A DNA stretch of 64,000 nucleotides from Streptomyces cyaneochromogenes (GCF_003963535.1 NZ_CP034539.1:2852001-2916000); one strand, 5' to 3'. Shown: positions 31,654-41,778, numbered from the stretch's first letter. A program made the numbers and translations. The notes: a model not told the origin generated them from the sequence alone.

Positions 31654-34356
31654 ATGACCGACCCCAACGCCATCCAGCCGAGCGCGCTCGACCAGCTCCC
31701 CGACCGGGATCCGGAGGAGACCGCCGAATGGCAGGCCTCGCTGGACGCGGTCGCCAAGGCGGCCGGTCCGCACCGCGCGGCGTACCTGATGCGCCGCACG
31801 CTGGAGCGGGCCGAGGGCACCGGCATCGCGCTGCCCAAGCTCCTCGAGACGGACTACGTCAACACCATCCCGACCGCCGCCGAGCCGGGCGTGCCCGGTG
31901 ACGAGGCGCTGGAAGCCCGTATCGCCGCGTGGAACCGCTGGAACGCGGCCGCGATGGTGACCCGCGGCTCCAAGTACGGCGTCGGCGGCCACATCGCCAC
32001 CTTCGCCTCCGCGGCCTGGCTCTACGAGACCGGCTTCAACCACTTCTTCAAGGGCAAGGAGGGCGACGGTTCCGGCGACCAGCTGTACATCCAGGGCCAC
32101 GCCTCTCCCGGCATCTACGCCCGCGCCTTCCTCGACGGACGGCTGAACGAGCACCACCTCGACAACTTCCGCCGCGAGTCGGGCGGCGACGGCCTCCCGT
32201 CGTACCCACACCCGCGCCGCCTGCCCTGGCTGTGGGAGTTCCCGACGGTGTCGATGGGCCTCGGCCCGCTCTCCGCCATCTACCAGGCACGCTTCAACCG
32301 CTACCTCACCAACCGCGGCATCAAGGACGTCTCCGCGTCGCACGTGTGGGCGTTCCTCGGTGACGGCGAGATGGACGAGCCGGAGTCCACGGCGGCACTC
32401 GCCCTGGCCTCCCGCGAGGGCCTGGACAACCTGACCTTCGTCATCAACTGCAACCTGCAGCGCCTCGACGGCCCGGTCCGCGCCAACTTCAAGATCGTGC
32501 AGGAGCTGGAGGCCCAGTTCCGCGGCGCCGGCTGGAACGTCGTCAAGACGCTGTGGGGCACGGCCTGGGACGAGCTGTTCCAGCTCGACACCACCGGCGC
32601 GCTCGTACGCCGCCTGCGCGAGGTACCCGACGCGCAGGTGCAGACGTACCAGACCCGCGACGCCGCCTACATCCGCCAGGACTTCTTCGGCAAGGACCCG
32701 GCGCTCGCCGAGATGGCGAAGCTGCTGAGCGACGACAAGATCCTGGAGTGCTTCCACCTCTCCCGCGGTGGTCACGAGGCCCGCAAGGTGTACGCGGCCT
32801 ACAAGGCGGCCGTCGAGTTCAAGGGCGCGCCGACCGTGATCCTGGCCCAGACGGTCAAGGGCCACACCCTCGGCGAGGGCTTCGCGTCGAAGAACGCCAA
32901 CCACCAGATGAAGAAGCTGACGGTGGACGAGTTCAAGACGATGCGTGACCTGCTTGAACTGCCGATCTCCGACGCGCAGTTCGTCGACGGCCAGGTCCCC
33001 TACGGCCACCCCGGCACCGACTCCCCCGAGGTCCGCTACCTCCAGGAGCGCCGCGCGGCCCTCGGCGGCCCGGCCCCGGCCCGCCGCGTCCACCCGGTGG
33101 CGCCGCTGCCGGCCCCGGCGGAGAAGGCGTTCGCCTCCTTCGACAAGGGTTCGGGCAGCCAGAACGTAGCCACCACCATGGCCTTCGTCCGTCTCATCAA
33201 GGACCTGGTCCGCGACAAGGAGACGGGCAAGCGCTGGGTGCCGATCGTCCCCGACGAGGCGCGCACCTTCGGTATGGAGAGCCTCTTCCCGTCCCTCGGG
33301 ATCTACTCCCCCAAGGGCCAGACGTACGAGCCGGTCGACCGCGACCAGCTGATGTACTACAAGGAGGCCAAGAACGGCCAGATCCTCAACGAGGGGATCA
33401 CCGAGGCCGGTTCGATGGCCGACTTCATCGCCGCGTCCACCGCGTACTCCACGCACGGCGAAGCGATGATCCCGTTCTACATCTTCTACTCGATGTTCGG
33501 CTGGCAGCGCACGGCCGACCAGATGTGGCAGCTCGGCGACCAGCTCGGCCGCGGCTTCCTCATCGGCGCGACGGCGGGCCGTACGACGCTGACGGGCGAG
33601 GGCCTGCAGCACGCCGACGGTCACTCGCCGGTGATCGCGGCGACGAACCCCGCGGCGCTGACGTACGACCCGGCGTTCGCGTACGAGGTCGCGACGATCG
33701 TGCGCGACGGCCTGCGCCGCATGTACGGCGAGGCGGCGCCGGGCGAGGACCCGAACGTCTTCTACTACCTCACCGTCTACAACGAGCCGCTGCCGCAGCC
33801 CGCGAAGCCGGCCGGCCTCGGCATCGACGAGGGCATCGTCAAGGGCCTGTACCGCTTCAACACGGCGGAGTCGGCGGACCTGTCCCCGGCGGCGAACGCC
33901 CCGCGCATCCAGCTGCTGGGCTCCGGCACGGCGATCCACTGGACGCTCCAGGCCCAGAAGCTGCTCGCCGAGGAGTGGGGTGTGGCGGCCGACGTCTGGT
34001 CGGCGACGTCCTGGTCGGAGCTGCGCCGGGACGCCCTGGAGGCGGACGCGGCGCTGCTGCGCGGCGAGGAGCGGGTGCCGTACGTCCGTCAGGCGCTCCA
34101 GGGTGCCGAGGGCCCGGTGCTGGCGGTCTCCGACTACATGCGCCAGGTTCCCGACCAGATCGCGCAGTGGGTCGAGCAGGACTACTCCTCCCTCGGCGCC
34201 GACGGCTTCGGCCTCTCCGACACCCGCGAGGCGGCCCGCCGCCACTTCGGGGTCGACGCCGAGTCGATCGTCGTCGCGGCCCTGGCCCAGCTCGCCAAGC
34301 GCGGCGAGGTCAAGGCGACGGCGGTCAAGGAAGCCCGGGAGAAGTACGGGCTGTAA
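31654..34356 (+). CDS. aceE: pyruvate dehydrogenase E1, homodimeric type
   Basis: 900 residues from ATG 31654 behind GAGGAAGG. It decarboxylates pyruvate with thiamine diphosphate and passes the acetyl group to lipoyl-E2. Motifs include [22 protein letters not shown], the [16 protein letters not shown] segment with an active-site His, the ThDP motif [21 protein letters not shown] (GDG-x26-NN type), and in the middle domain [12 protein letters not shown] and [11 protein letters not shown]. Length is typical for AceE. E3 (lpdA) and E2 (sucB) are just upstream and lipoate genes lipB and lipA 11 kb downstream. It is transcribed alone from its own regulated promoter and ends at a hairpin. Confidence 0.95.
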   Translation: MTDPNAIQPSALDQLPDRDPEETAEWQASLDAVAKAAGPHRAAYLMRRTLERAEGTGIALPKLLETDYVNTIPTAAEPGVPGDEALEARIAAWNRWNAAAMVTRGSKYGVGGHIATFASAAWLYETGFNHFFKGKEGDGSGDQLYIQGHASPGIYARAFLDGRLNEHHLDNFRRESGGDGLPSYPHPRRLPWLWEFPTVSMGLGPLSAIYQARFNRYLTNRGIKDVSASHVWAFLGDGEMDEPESTAALALASREGLDNLTFVINCNLQRLDGPVRANFKIVQELEAQFRGAGWNVVKTLWGTAWDELFQLDTTGALVRRLREVPDAQVQTYQTRDAAYIRQDFFGKDPALAEMAKLLSDDKILECFHLSRGGHEARKVYAAYKAAVEFKGAPTVILAQTVKGHTLGEGFASKNANHQMKKLTVDEFKTMRDLLELPISDAQFVDGQVPYGHPGTDSPEVRYLQERRAALGGPAPARRVHPVAPLPAPAEKAFASFDKGSGSQNVATTMAFVRLIKDLVRDKETGKRWVPIVPDEARTFGMESLFPSLGIYSPKGQTYEPVDRDQLMYYKEAKNGQILNEGITEAGSMADFIAASTAYSTHGEAMIPFYIFYSMFGWQRTADQMWQLGDQLGRGFLIGATAGRTTLTGEGLQHADGHSPVIAATNPAALTYDPAFAYEVATIVRDGLRRMYGEAAPGEDPNVFYYLTVYNEPLPQPAKPAGLGIDEGIVKGLYRFNTAESADLSPAANAPRIQLLGSGTAIHWTLQAQKLLAEEWGVAADVWSATSWSELRRDALEADAALLRGEERVPYVRQALQGAEGPVLAVSDYMRQVPDQIAQWVEQDYSSLGADGFGLSDTREAARRHFGVDAESIVVAALAQLAKRGEVKATAVKEAREKYGL

Positions 34357-34385
34357 CAGCTGACGGCTCACAGCTGACGCTCGGT

Positions 34386-34415
34386 GAAGGGGTACGGCGA
34401 CCGCCGTACCCCTTC
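34386..34415 (+). terminator. terminator of aceE
   Basis: GAAGGGGTACGGC pairs with GCCGTACCCCTTC over a four-base loop, followed by GTTGTC. Confidence 0.85.
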
Positions 34416-34445
34416 GTTGTCAGTGGGCCCCGGCATGATGGCCGT

Positions 34446-35420
34446 ATGCGTGCTGCCCGGCTCATCAAGATGGTGCTGCTCCTGCAGTCCCGGCCCGTCA
34501 TGACCGCCGCCGAACTCGCCCGCGAGCTGGAGGTCTCCGAGCGGACCGTCACGCGGGACGCCCAGGCGCTGTCCGAGGCCGGGGTTCCGGTGTACGCGGA
34601 CCGGGGGCGGGCCGGCGGGTACCGGCTCATCGGCGGGTACCGCACCCGGCTGACCGGGCTGGCACGCGGCGAGGCCGAGGCCCTGTTCCTGTCCGGTGTG
34701 CCGGGGGCGCTGCGGGAGATGGGCCTGGAGGACGCGGCCTCCGCGGCCCGGCTGAAGGTGTCGGCGGCCCTGCTGCCGTCGTTGCGGGACGCCTCCCGTA
34801 CGGCCGCGCAGCGCTTCCACCTGGACGCCCCGAACTGGTTCACCCAGCCCAAGGCCCCCGAGCTGCTGCCCGCCGTCGCCGAAGCGGTCTGGGACGACCG
34901 CCTGATCACCGCGCGCTACCTCAGCCGGGAGGCCGAGGTGGAGCGGGAGCTGGAGCCGTACGGCCTCGTGCTCAAGGCGGGCGTCTGGTACGTGTGCGCG
35001 CGAGTCGCCCGGCACGATTCCTTCCGGGTGTACCGGATCGACCGGTTCACGGCGGTGGAGGCTTGCGACGACCGCTTCGTGCGGGACGAGGAATTCGACC
35101 TGCCCGGCTTCTGGGAGGAGCGGGCCGAGCAGTTCGCGAGGTCGATCCTGCGGACCGAGGTGGTCGTCCGGCTGTCCGCGGCCGGGGCACGAAGACTTCC
35201 GTACGCCGTCGATCCCGCCTCGGCGCGGGAGGCCCTCGCGGCCGCGGGCGACCCGGACGAGGACGGCCGGCTGACGGTGACGCTCCCCGTGGAGTCCGAG
35301 GAGGTCGCCCACACGCAGCTCGCGGGGCTCGGTCCGGAAGTGGAAGTGCTGGCTCCGCCGGGTCTGCGGGCGCGTTTCACCGACGACGCGATACGACTGG
35401 GCCGCCTGTACGGGACATAA
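34446..35420 (+). CDS. HTH/WYL-domain transcriptional regulator (YafY type)
   Basis: 324 residues. The N-terminal DeoR/HTH_11 domain (1-60) reads RLIKMVLLLQSRPVMTAAEL, ARELEVSERTVTRDAQALSE, then GVPVYADRGRAGGYRL. The WYL domain (about 140-320) has ELEPYGLVLKAGVWYVCARV, with the W-Y-V core in place, and FRVYRIDRF, and the C-terminal WCX extension follows. Such regulators sense nucleic-acid or nucleotide ligands. ATG 34446 sits six bases after CATGAT with no ribosome site, so the mRNA may be leaderless. Target genes are not apparent; the next genes are on the same strand. Confidence 0.87.
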   Translation: MRAARLIKMVLLLQSRPVMTAAELARELEVSERTVTRDAQALSEAGVPVYADRGRAGGYRLIGGYRTRLTGLARGEAEALFLSGVPGALREMGLEDAASAARLKVSAALLPSLRDASRTAAQRFHLDAPNWFTQPKAPELLPAVAEAVWDDRLITARYLSREAEVERELEPYGLVLKAGVWYVCARVARHDSFRVYRIDRFTAVEACDDRFVRDEEFDLPGFWEERAEQFARSILRTEVVVRLSAAGARRLPYAVDPASAREALAAAGDPDEDGRLTVTLPVESEEVAHTQLAGLGPEVEVLAPPGLRARFTDDAIRLGRLYGT

Positions 35421-35473
35421 CAATCCGCTGCACTCCACGTGCGCCCCACCCCTTCAGGACCGATGCTTGACCC

Positions 35474-36004
35474 GTGATGGACGAGACGGAGTTCTGGGAG
35501 CTGATCGACGGGACCCGGGAGACCGCCGAGGGCGACCCCGAGGAGCAGGCCGACCTGCTGGTGGACCGGCTCCTGGCGCTGGACCCGGAGATGGTCCTGG
35601 ACTTCGCCCGTCACTTCGAGGCCCGCTACAACCGCGGGTACACCTGGGACCTCTGGGCCGCCGCCTGGGTCCTGCTGGACGGGGCCAGCGACGACGCGTT
35701 CGACTTCTTCCGGTGCTGGCTGATCGGCCAGGGCCGCGAGGTGTACGAGGGCGGGGTGCACGACCCCGACTCGCTCGCCGACCTGCTGGACGACTTCGAC
35801 GAGGAGTTCGACGGCGACGCGGAGGAACTCGGCTACGCGGCCGACGAGGCCTACGAACAGCTCACCGGCACGGTCGCCCCCGACCTCGGCATCCCGCCCG
35901 CGCCCCCGGAACCGGTGGGCACGCCGGTGGACTTCGAGAACGAACGGGCGCTGGCGGAACGGTTGCCCAGGCTCTGGGAACGGTTCAAGAACGGACGCGC
36001 CTGA
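35474..36004 (+). CDS. DUF4240 domain-containing protein
   Basis: 176 residues, strongly acidic. The DUF4240 pattern is complete: FWELIDGTRE at the start, QADLLVDRLLALDPEMVLDF, then LWAAAWVLLDGASDDAFDFF, RCWLIGQGREVYEGGV and DPDSLADLL. GTG 35474 and ATG 35477 are adjacent starts; no clear ribosome site is present. Function is unknown, and relatives are found in actinobacteria and in polymorphic-toxin immunity contexts. It follows the WYL regulator by 53 bases and is convergent with the small secreted-protein gene. Confidence 0.82.
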   Translation: MMDETEFWELIDGTRETAEGDPEEQADLLVDRLLALDPEMVLDFARHFEARYNRGYTWDLWAAAWVLLDGASDDAFDFFRCWLIGQGREVYEGGVHDPDSLADLLDDFDEEFDGDAEELGYAADEAYEQLTGTVAPDLGIPPAPPEPVGTPVDFENERALAERLPRLWERFKNGRA

Positions 36005-36007
36005 CCC

Positions 36008-36235
36008 TCAGGCCACGGCGGCCCGCCTGCGGTTCGGCTCCGACGGGATGTACGCCTGGGCCTGGTCGGCCTTCACGGCGTGGTACATCGGCGCCTTGTT
36101 GGCCTGGTCGAGCGCGGACGCCGTGACGGCGGCCGGGCCCAGGACGACGGTCGCGACCGCGCAGACCACCGTCCAGACGCGCGCGCTGCTCATGCCCCTG
36201 CCCTTGCCCCTGCGGTTGTCACCACTGCTGCTCAT
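36008..36235 (-). CDS. small exported or membrane-anchored protein
   Basis: 75 residues. After a basic start (MSSSGDNRRGKGRGMSSAR) comes one hydrophobic helix, VWTVVCAVATVVLGPAAVTA, that could be a signal peptide with cleavage near ASA, or an anchor. The remainder (LDQANKAPMYHAVKADQAQA) is short and hydrophilic, ending in Arg/Ala. GGAGG lies eight bases before ATG 36235. No known family; it may be a small envelope peptide. Confidence 0.6.
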   Translation of the reverse strand: MSSSGDNRRGKGRGMSSARVWTVVCAVATVVLGPAAVTASALDQANKAPMYHAVKADQAQAYIPSEPNRRRAAVA

Positions 36236-36439
36236 GATCCCCACCTCCGGTCAGTGCGTGTGCATGACGATAGGAAGGCTGCCTCGGGGGGATCCTTGAG
36301 TCGGCTACGAGAAACCTGTGAGGACAGCCGGGCACACGCGGAGTTCCGGTGTCCGTCGGCCGCCGTTCACCCGTGAACTCTTGACCAGTGCGGTGATCCC
36401 CGGTTTACGGTGGCCGCCCCGACCAGGAGCACCCTGCCC

Positions 36440-37567
36440 ATGACCAGCCTGTTCGTGCGGGAGATACCGCGCGCGGAACACCTCGCCCAGCTGCGGCGGT
36501 ATCCCGACGCGAGCCATCTCCAGATCCCCGAGTGGGGTGACGTGAAGCCGGACTGGCTGCCGGAGAGCGTCGGCTGGTTCGACGGCGAGGAGATGATCGC
36601 GACGGCGCTGGTGCTGTACCGGCCGCTGCCCGGGACCCGGCGCTATCTCGCCTACCTCCCCGACGGACCCGCGATCGACTGGCGTGCTCCCCGCCTGGAG
36701 GACTGGCTGGACCCGCTCGTCGCCCACCTGAGACGGATCGGGGCGTTCTCGGTCCGGATCGGGCCGCCCCTCGTCGTACGGCACTGGGACGCGGCCACCG
36801 TAGCGGCGGGCATCACCGACCCCGGCGTACGTCATCTGCGCGATCTGCCGGCGGCCGGCATCGACGGATACGCGCTGGATGTCGCCGAGCGGCTGCGGCG
36901 GCTCGGGTGGCGGCGGTGCGCGGAGGACGACGGGAGCGGTTTCGGGCTCGGTCAGCCGCGCTACGGCTGCGAGATCCCGTTGGCGGGCCGCTCGGTGGAC
37001 GAGCTGCGCGGCGCTCTCGCCCCGCACTGGGAGCAGTCGCTCCGTACGGCCGAGGCGGCGGGCGTCCGGGTCTCCTGGGGCTCGGCGGCGGACCTGCCGG
37101 AGTTCTACCGCCTGTACACCGCGACGGCCGCCCACGACGGCTTCAAGGCCCGCCCGCCGGAGTACTTCGGGCGCATGTGGAAGGCGCTGAACGCCGAGGA
37201 CGACGACCGGCTGCGGCTCTATCTCGCCGAGTACGACGGTGAGGTGCTCTCCGCCGCCCTCATGATCAACGTCGGCTCCCGCGTCTGGCACTCCTACGCC
37301 GCGTCCGGCCGCCGGGGACGGCAACTGCGGCCCAGCAGCGCCCTGTTGTGGCGCATGCTGCTCGACGCCCGGGCGGCGGGCGCCGAGACGTACGACCTGC
37401 GCTCCATCACCCCTTCCCTCACCGAGGACCGCCTGCTGGGACGCCTGCGCTTCAAGACGGGAACGGGCGGCCGGGCGGTGGAGTACCTCGGGGAGTGGGA
37501 GCTGCCGGTGGGGAGCCAGGGGAAGGTGTTGCAGCGGGCGTTGGGGGTCTATCTCGGGCGTCGGTGA
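36440..37567 (+). CDS. FemABX-type aminoacyltransferase (peptidoglycan bridge)
   Basis: 375 residues from ATG 36440, with AGGAG eleven bases upstream. The protein has the two GNAT-like subdomains of FemABX: SHLQIPEWGDVKPDWLPE near residue 25 (cf. FLQSxxWG), LAYLPDGPAIDW, then LRTAEAAGVRVSWGSAADLP, EFYRLYTATAAHDGF near 220 and WHSYAASG..PSSALLWRML near 290. No coiled-coil arm is evident. In Streptomyces FemX adds the glycine of the peptidoglycan cross-bridge to lipid II, using Gly-tRNA, on the inner face of the membrane. It stands beside a PGRP amidase and a MarP-type protease, a cell-wall setting. Confidence 0.85.
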   Translation: MTSLFVREIPRAEHLAQLRRYPDASHLQIPEWGDVKPDWLPESVGWFDGEEMIATALVLYRPLPGTRRYLAYLPDGPAIDWRAPRLEDWLDPLVAHLRRIGAFSVRIGPPLVVRHWDAATVAAGITDPGVRHLRDLPAAGIDGYALDVAERLRRLGWRRCAEDDGSGFGLGQPRYGCEIPLAGRSVDELRGALAPHWEQSLRTAEAAGVRVSWGSAADLPEFYRLYTATAAHDGFKARPPEYFGRMWKALNAEDDDRLRLYLAEYDGEVLSAALMINVGSRVWHSYAASGRRGRQLRPSSALLWRMLLDARAAGAETYDLRSITPSLTEDRLLGRLRFKTGTGGRAVEYLGEWELPVGSQGKVLQRALGVYLGRR

Positions 37568-37613
37568 CGTGACGGGGCGACGGGGGTCGGGGCGTACGGG
37601 CTTCTGCTCTCCG

Positions 37614-38708
37614 TCACGTGGTTCTGCCCTGCAGGTGTGCCGCCAGTTGCCGGATCTCGGGGAGGCGGGCGGTGAGGGCGGCGCCGGGGCAGCTGGTCAT
37701 GTAGCCGTCGTCGTGGCCGGCCAGGGCGGGGAGCGTGGCGGTGGTGCCGGAGGCGTAGCGGCTGAAGCTGTTGCTGGAGGTCAGGCGTACTTCCGCGCGC
37801 GGGTCGGTGTGGGAGAGCCCCAGCTTCCAGGCGGCGAGCGCCGCGATCGCCTCGGTCATCGCCTTCGGGACGGCGACGCCTGCCGTGAAGGTGCCGAGGG
37901 CGGCGATGCCGGTGGTGCGGTGGTTGAAGCCCTGGGTGTGGGCGCCGGTGACGGCCCGGTCGACGCCGCCCGCACGGCCCTCGTAGATGGTGCCGCAGCG
38001 GTCGACGAGGAAGTTGTAGCCGATGTCGTCCCAATTGCGGAAGCCGGTCTGGCCGGCGTACAGGTAGCGGATGATGCGGGGCGAGTCGGCGCAGTCGTAG
38101 CCGTTGGGCGAGTCGGTGTGGTGGACGAAGACGGCGACGACCTTGTCGTCGTAGCGCGGGGGCGGCTGGGCGTGCCTGGTGTCCTCGTCCAGCCAGGCCG
38201 ACCTCGGCACGATGTCCGGCCGGGGCGCCTGGTACGAGGCGGTCTGCCGGGCCACGACGCCCCGCCCGGCCGCCACATCCGTCCGCTCGACCCCACTCGC
38301 ACACAGCACCAGCGCGAGAACGGCGGCGAGACCCGGGAGACAGCCGAGGAGCACGAGGAAGGGGGCGGGGACGGGGCGGCCGGTGAGGGATGGGAGGCGG
38401 CGCGTTCGGAGGCCCTGGGTTCGGGGGCATCGGCCGACCCGCACGGCGGGCTCTTCCCCCGGCGCTTGCGAGCCTCTGCCTCTCCCAGCCCCGGCAGCCC
38501 CCGCCTCGCGCTCCACCCTCTCTGCCTCCACACGCCCGGCTCCCGGCCCGCGCGCACCCTCCCCCGCCCCCTCGGCCCCCACCGCGCCACCCCGTGCCCC
38601 CGTCACCCCCCGTGTCGGCGCAGCCCAAGGTATTCGTACGGCACGTGGTCTTCGTCTCCCCCGTGTTCTCCGGAAGACCCGTCGGGTGACCCGTCGGAAG
38701 ACACGCAT
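37614..38708 (-). CDS. PGRP-family N-acetylmuramoyl-L-alanine amidase
   Basis: 364 residues. The C-terminal 190 residues form the amidase domain: PDIVPRSAWLDED, AVFVHHTDSPNGYDC with the first zinc His, GFRNWDDIGYNFLVDRCGTIYEGR, HTQGFNHRTTGIA, and GHDDGYMTSCPG with the second zinc His and the Cys ligand. Ahead of it a long low-complexity Arg/Gly/Ala region (about 1-130) runs into one transmembrane helix, PAPFLVLLGCLPGLAAVLAL, so the enzyme is probably an anchored extracellular amidase. The start is uncertain; ATG 38708 is chosen, others lie at 38771 and further in. It is divergent from the MarP gene. Confidence 0.82.
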   Translation of the reverse strand: MRVFRRVTRRVFRRTRGRRRPRAVRIPWAAPTRGVTGARGGAVGAEGAGEGARGPGAGRVEAERVEREAGAAGAGRGRGSQAPGEEPAVRVGRCPRTQGLRTRRLPSLTGRPVPAPFLVLLGCLPGLAAVLALVLCASGVERTDVAAGRGVVARQTASYQAPRPDIVPRSAWLDEDTRHAQPPPRYDDKVVAVFVHHTDSPNGYDCADSPRIIRYLYAGQTGFRNWDDIGYNFLVDRCGTIYEGRAGGVDRAVTGAHTQGFNHRTTGIAALGTFTAGVAVPKAMTEAIAALAAWKLGLSHTDPRAEVRLTSSNSFSRYASGTTATLPALAGHDDGYMTSCPGAALTARLPEIRQLAAHLQGRTT

Positions 38709-38895
38709 GGTCCTACTGTCCGACGGATCCGGTCCGCCCGCGATGTGTGGTGTACCACCCGGTGGAACCATCGTCCCGGTCCGGGGCGTTTCTCCAGGTG
38801 CACGCAGCGTGGCCGGTTCCGGGCGGCGCGCACGCGTGTGCTGATCAACAGGCGCCTCGCGCGCGTACTAAGGGGTCCGAGAGAAAGGCGGCTCC

Positions 38896-40080
38896 GTGGA
38901 CCTGCTCGACATCCTGTTGTTGCTGGTGATCCTGGCCTACGCGGCGTCCGGCTACCGGCGTGGACTGGTGGCCGGCTGCGTCTCGCTGGCCGGCTTCGTC
39001 GGCGGCGCGGTGATCGGCGTATGGATCCTGCCGTGGATGATGGACCTGGTCACACCGGGTACGACGCAGGCGACCGTGACCGCGGTGCTCACGGTGCTGG
39101 TCCCGGCGGTGGTCGTGCACGAGCTGGCGGGGCGGCTGGCGCTGCGGCTGCGCCGGGAGCTGGACCGGGGGCCGCTCAGGGTGGCCGACGGCGTGGGCGG
39201 GGCCGTGGCCAACTCGGTGGCCGTGCTGATCGTGGCGTGGGTGGCCGCGAGCGTTCTCGCCGCGTCCTCCTCCCCGCTGCTCACCTCGGCGATCCGGGAC
39301 TCGCGCCTCCTGGGGACCGTGCAGGACGCCATGCCGGACACGACACCCGCCTGGTTCTCACGAGCCACCTCCGCGCTCACCGAGGCGGGCTTCCCACAGG
39401 TCTTCAACCCCTTCGAGAACGAGTCGACGGCCGAGGTCGCCAAGCCCACCGGCGACAGCGTCACGGCGGCCGCGACGGACGCCGCCAAGCGCAGCACCGT
39501 CAAGATCGAGGGCGCCTCGGGCACCCAGGGCCGCGAGGGCAGCGGCTTCGTCTACGCCCCGCGGCACGTGATGACCAACGCCCACGTCGTGGCCGGCATC
39601 GACGAGCCCGGCGTCCGGGTCGGCGGCGTCGGGCGGTCGTACGAGTCCCGGGTGGTGCTGTTCGATCCGGAGCGGGACGTGGCGGTGCTGTACGTGCCCG
39701 ACCTGCGGGCCCCCGTCCTGCGCTTCGACGACGACGCCGACCGCGGCGACTCGGCCGTCGTCGCGGGCTACCCGGAGGACGGCGACCTGAACCTGCAGGC
39801 GGCGACGGTCGCGAACCGCGTCCGGGCGACCGGCCAGAACATCTACAACGACGACACCGTCACCCGCGAGATCTACTCGATCCGCTCCACCGTCCGCCCC
39901 GGCAACTCCGGCGGCCCACTGCTGACCACCGACGGCGAGGTGTTCGGCGTCGTCTTCGCCCGCTCCACCTCCGACGCCGAGACCGGCTACGTCCTGACGG
40001 CGGCGGAGGTCGCCGCCGACGCGAAACGCGCGGCCGCCGCGACGGCAGCCGTGGACACGGGGGATCTCGTCACGTCCTGA
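38896..40080 (+). CDS. marP: MarP-family membrane-anchored serine protease
   Basis: 394 residues from GTG 38896 behind AAAGG. The first 130 residues are a CvpA-like membrane domain of four helices (LLDILLLLVILAYAASGYRRG onwards). The periplasm-side protease domain has a chymotrypsin-type triad: His230 in MTNAHVVAG, Asp261 in PERDVAVL, Ser338 in RPGNSGGP. These positions are close to those of the mycobacterial acid-resistance protease Rv3671c, which processes peptidoglycan hydrolases. The neighbouring amidase and FemX-like genes suggest the same envelope role here. Cys29 and others are in the membrane part. Confidence 0.9.
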   Translation: MDLLDILLLLVILAYAASGYRRGLVAGCVSLAGFVGGAVIGVWILPWMMDLVTPGTTQATVTAVLTVLVPAVVVHELAGRLALRLRRELDRGPLRVADGVGGAVANSVAVLIVAWVAASVLAASSSPLLTSAIRDSRLLGTVQDAMPDTTPAWFSRATSALTEAGFPQVFNPFENESTAEVAKPTGDSVTAAATDAAKRSTVKIEGASGTQGREGSGFVYAPRHVMTNAHVVAGIDEPGVRVGGVGRSYESRVVLFDPERDVAVLYVPDLRAPVLRFDDDADRGDSAVVAGYPEDGDLNLQAATVANRVRATGQNIYNDDTVTREIYSIRSTVRPGNSGGPLLTTDGEVFGVVFARSTSDAETGYVLTAAEVAADAKRAAAATAAVDTGDLVTS

Positions 40081-40097
40081 CAAGCAGGCCCCTCAGG

Positions 40098-40598
40098 TCA
40101 GAGCCCCTGCCCCATGATCACGTCGTCCACGTACTGACCCCCGAGGAAGAACTCCTCCGGCAGCACCCCCTCCACCACGAACCCCTCGGACTCGTACAGC
40201 TTGCGGGCCGGCGTGTTGTGGCCGAGGACGCGCAGGGTGATGCGGCGGGCGCCCCTGCGCCGGGCCTCCTCGACGGCCGCGCGGATCAGGGCCCGCCCGA
40301 CACCGAGGCCACGCGCCTCGTCGGCGACGGCGAGCCCCTGGATCTGACGCACATGCGCGTTGACCGCGAGCGAGGTGGGAAAGCCCAGGCGGACATAGCC
40401 GACGATGCGGCGGTCGAGCTCGGCGACGAGATGGTCGGCGGGGGCGTGGCGTTCGTCGAAGAACGGCGGGTAGGGCGGCCGCGGCTGCGGCATGACCGAA
40501 TGCAGGTACGACCAGGTGCGGCGGTCGAGAAGGGACAGCTCCTCCTCGTCGTCCGGCAGGGCGGTGCGTATGTACGGCGACTGGCGGGACTCGGGCAT
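40098..40598 (-). CDS. GNAT-family N-acetyltransferase
   Basis: 166 residues from ATG 40598. The acetyl-CoA site is clear: IQGLAVADEARGLGVGRALI, followed by AVEEARRRGARRITLRVLGHN and ARKLYESEGFVVEGV, the classical GNAT motifs A and B. The substrate cannot be read from sequence. A TAGGGT box (40611-40606 on the minus strand) lies exactly seven bases before this ATG, arguing for a leaderless transcript; the upstream GTG at 40607 would lie inside that box. Confidence 0.85.
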   Translation of the reverse strand: MPESRQSPYIRTALPDDEEELSLLDRRTWSYLHSVMPQPRPPYPPFFDERHAPADHLVAELDRRIVGYVRLGFPTSLAVNAHVRQIQGLAVADEARGLGVGRALIRAAVEEARRRGARRITLRVLGHNTPARKLYESEGFVVEGVLPEEFFLGGQYVDDVIMGQGL

Positions 40599-40681
40599 GA
40601 GCGCCACCCTATGACCCGGGCGCGGGAACCTGACGCGCGGTCTTGTCCGGGGTTTTATGCGGTCAGCGGCAGGATGACATC

Positions 40682-41587
40682 ATGGAACATTCAAGAATCG
40701 CCGTGGCGGGATCCTCCGGCCTCATCGGCAGCGCCCTGGTCCGGTCCCTGCGCGCCGACGGGCACGAAGTGGTGCGGCTCGTGCGCCGCGTCCCCGGGTC
40801 CAAGGGCGAGGTGCGGTGGGATCCGGAGGGCGGGACCGTGGACGCGGCGGGGCTCGCCGGGTGCGACGCGGTGGTCAATCTGGCCGGGGCGAACGTGGGT
40901 TCGCGCCGCTGGACGGAGGCGTACAAGACGAAGCTGCGGTCCGGCCGGGTGCTGGGCACGACGGCGCTCGCGAAGGCCATGGCGTCGCTGCCGCCCGAGG
41001 AGCGGCCGCGGGTCTTCGTCAACGGCAGCGCGATCGGCTACTACGGCGAGACCGGCGAGCGGCCCGTCGACGAGAGCGCGCCGCCCGGGGAGGGCTTCCT
41101 GCCCTCGCTGGTGGTGGACTGGGAGGGCGCCGCGGCTCCCGCGCAGGAGGCGGGCGTACGGACGGTGTTCACGCGCACGGGGCTGGTGGTGGCGCGCGAG
41201 GGCGGGGCCTGGGGGCGGCTGTTCCCGCTGTTCAAGGCCGGGCTCGGCGGACGGATGGGGAACGGCCGGCAGTACTGGTCCTTCGTCTCGCTGCACGACG
41301 AGGTGGCCGCCATCCGGCACCTCATCGACCGGGACGACCTGTCGGGTCCGTTCAATGTGACCGCTCCGCATCCGCTGACGAACCGTGAGATCACCGAGGC
41401 GATGGGCCGGGTGCTGCGCCGGCCGACGCTCTTCACGGTTCCGGCGCCGGTGCTGCAGACGGTGCTCGGCGAGATGGCCGGGGACGTGCTCGGCAGCCAA
41501 CGGGTGCTGCCCACACGGTTGTCGGAGTCGGGGTTCACCTTCGCTTTCCCGGAGATCGAGGGGGCGATCCGGGCAGCGGCCGGGTAA
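40682..41587 (+). CDS. TIGR01777-family NAD(P)-dependent epimerase
   Basis: 301 residues. RIAVAGSSGLIGSALVRSL is the Rossmann dinucleotide motif, followed by WDPEGGTVD, CDAVVNLAGANVGSRRW, then VFVNGSAIGYYGETGE with the extended-SDR Tyr, and a DUF1731 end (GSQRVLPTRLSESGFTFAFP). These match the YfcH/SulA-like TIGR01777 family, whose substrate is unknown. ATG 40682 follows AGGATGACATC; ribosome-site spacing is short. It stands alone between convergent and same-strand neighbours. Confidence 0.87.
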   Translation: MEHSRIAVAGSSGLIGSALVRSLRADGHEVVRLVRRVPGSKGEVRWDPEGGTVDAAGLAGCDAVVNLAGANVGSRRWTEAYKTKLRSGRVLGTTALAKAMASLPPEERPRVFVNGSAIGYYGETGERPVDESAPPGEGFLPSLVVDWEGAAAPAQEAGVRTVFTRTGLVVAREGGAWGRLFPLFKAGLGGRMGNGRQYWSFVSLHDEVAAIRHLIDRDDLSGPFNVTAPHPLTNREITEAMGRVLRRPTLFTVPAPVLQTVLGEMAGDVLGSQRVLPTRLSESGFTFAFPEIEGAIRAAAG

Positions 41588-41778
41588 AGGGCGGTCCGGA
41601 GCCGAGTAAAGGAAGGTCCCGCTCCGTGTCCGCATGCGACCGCTGTGCGACCGTGCTCTGCCGATGCGCGACTGTTCCTGACCGATCACGGCCCTAACCT
41701 CGTCCCGAACTCGGGTATCCCCGGAGCCTGTTGGGGGCATGACGTCTCCACCGGCCGCGCAACCTCGAGGAGGGGCAC

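Noticed and set aside
31612..34371. 919-codon frame antisense to aceE
   Set aside because: Shadow of the well-conserved E1 coding strand; no features of its own.
37569..41360. 1263-codon plus-strand frame across the amidase, MarP and acetyltransferase genes
   Set aside because: It crosses genes on both strands and intergenic DNA; sequence is low complexity and matches nothing.
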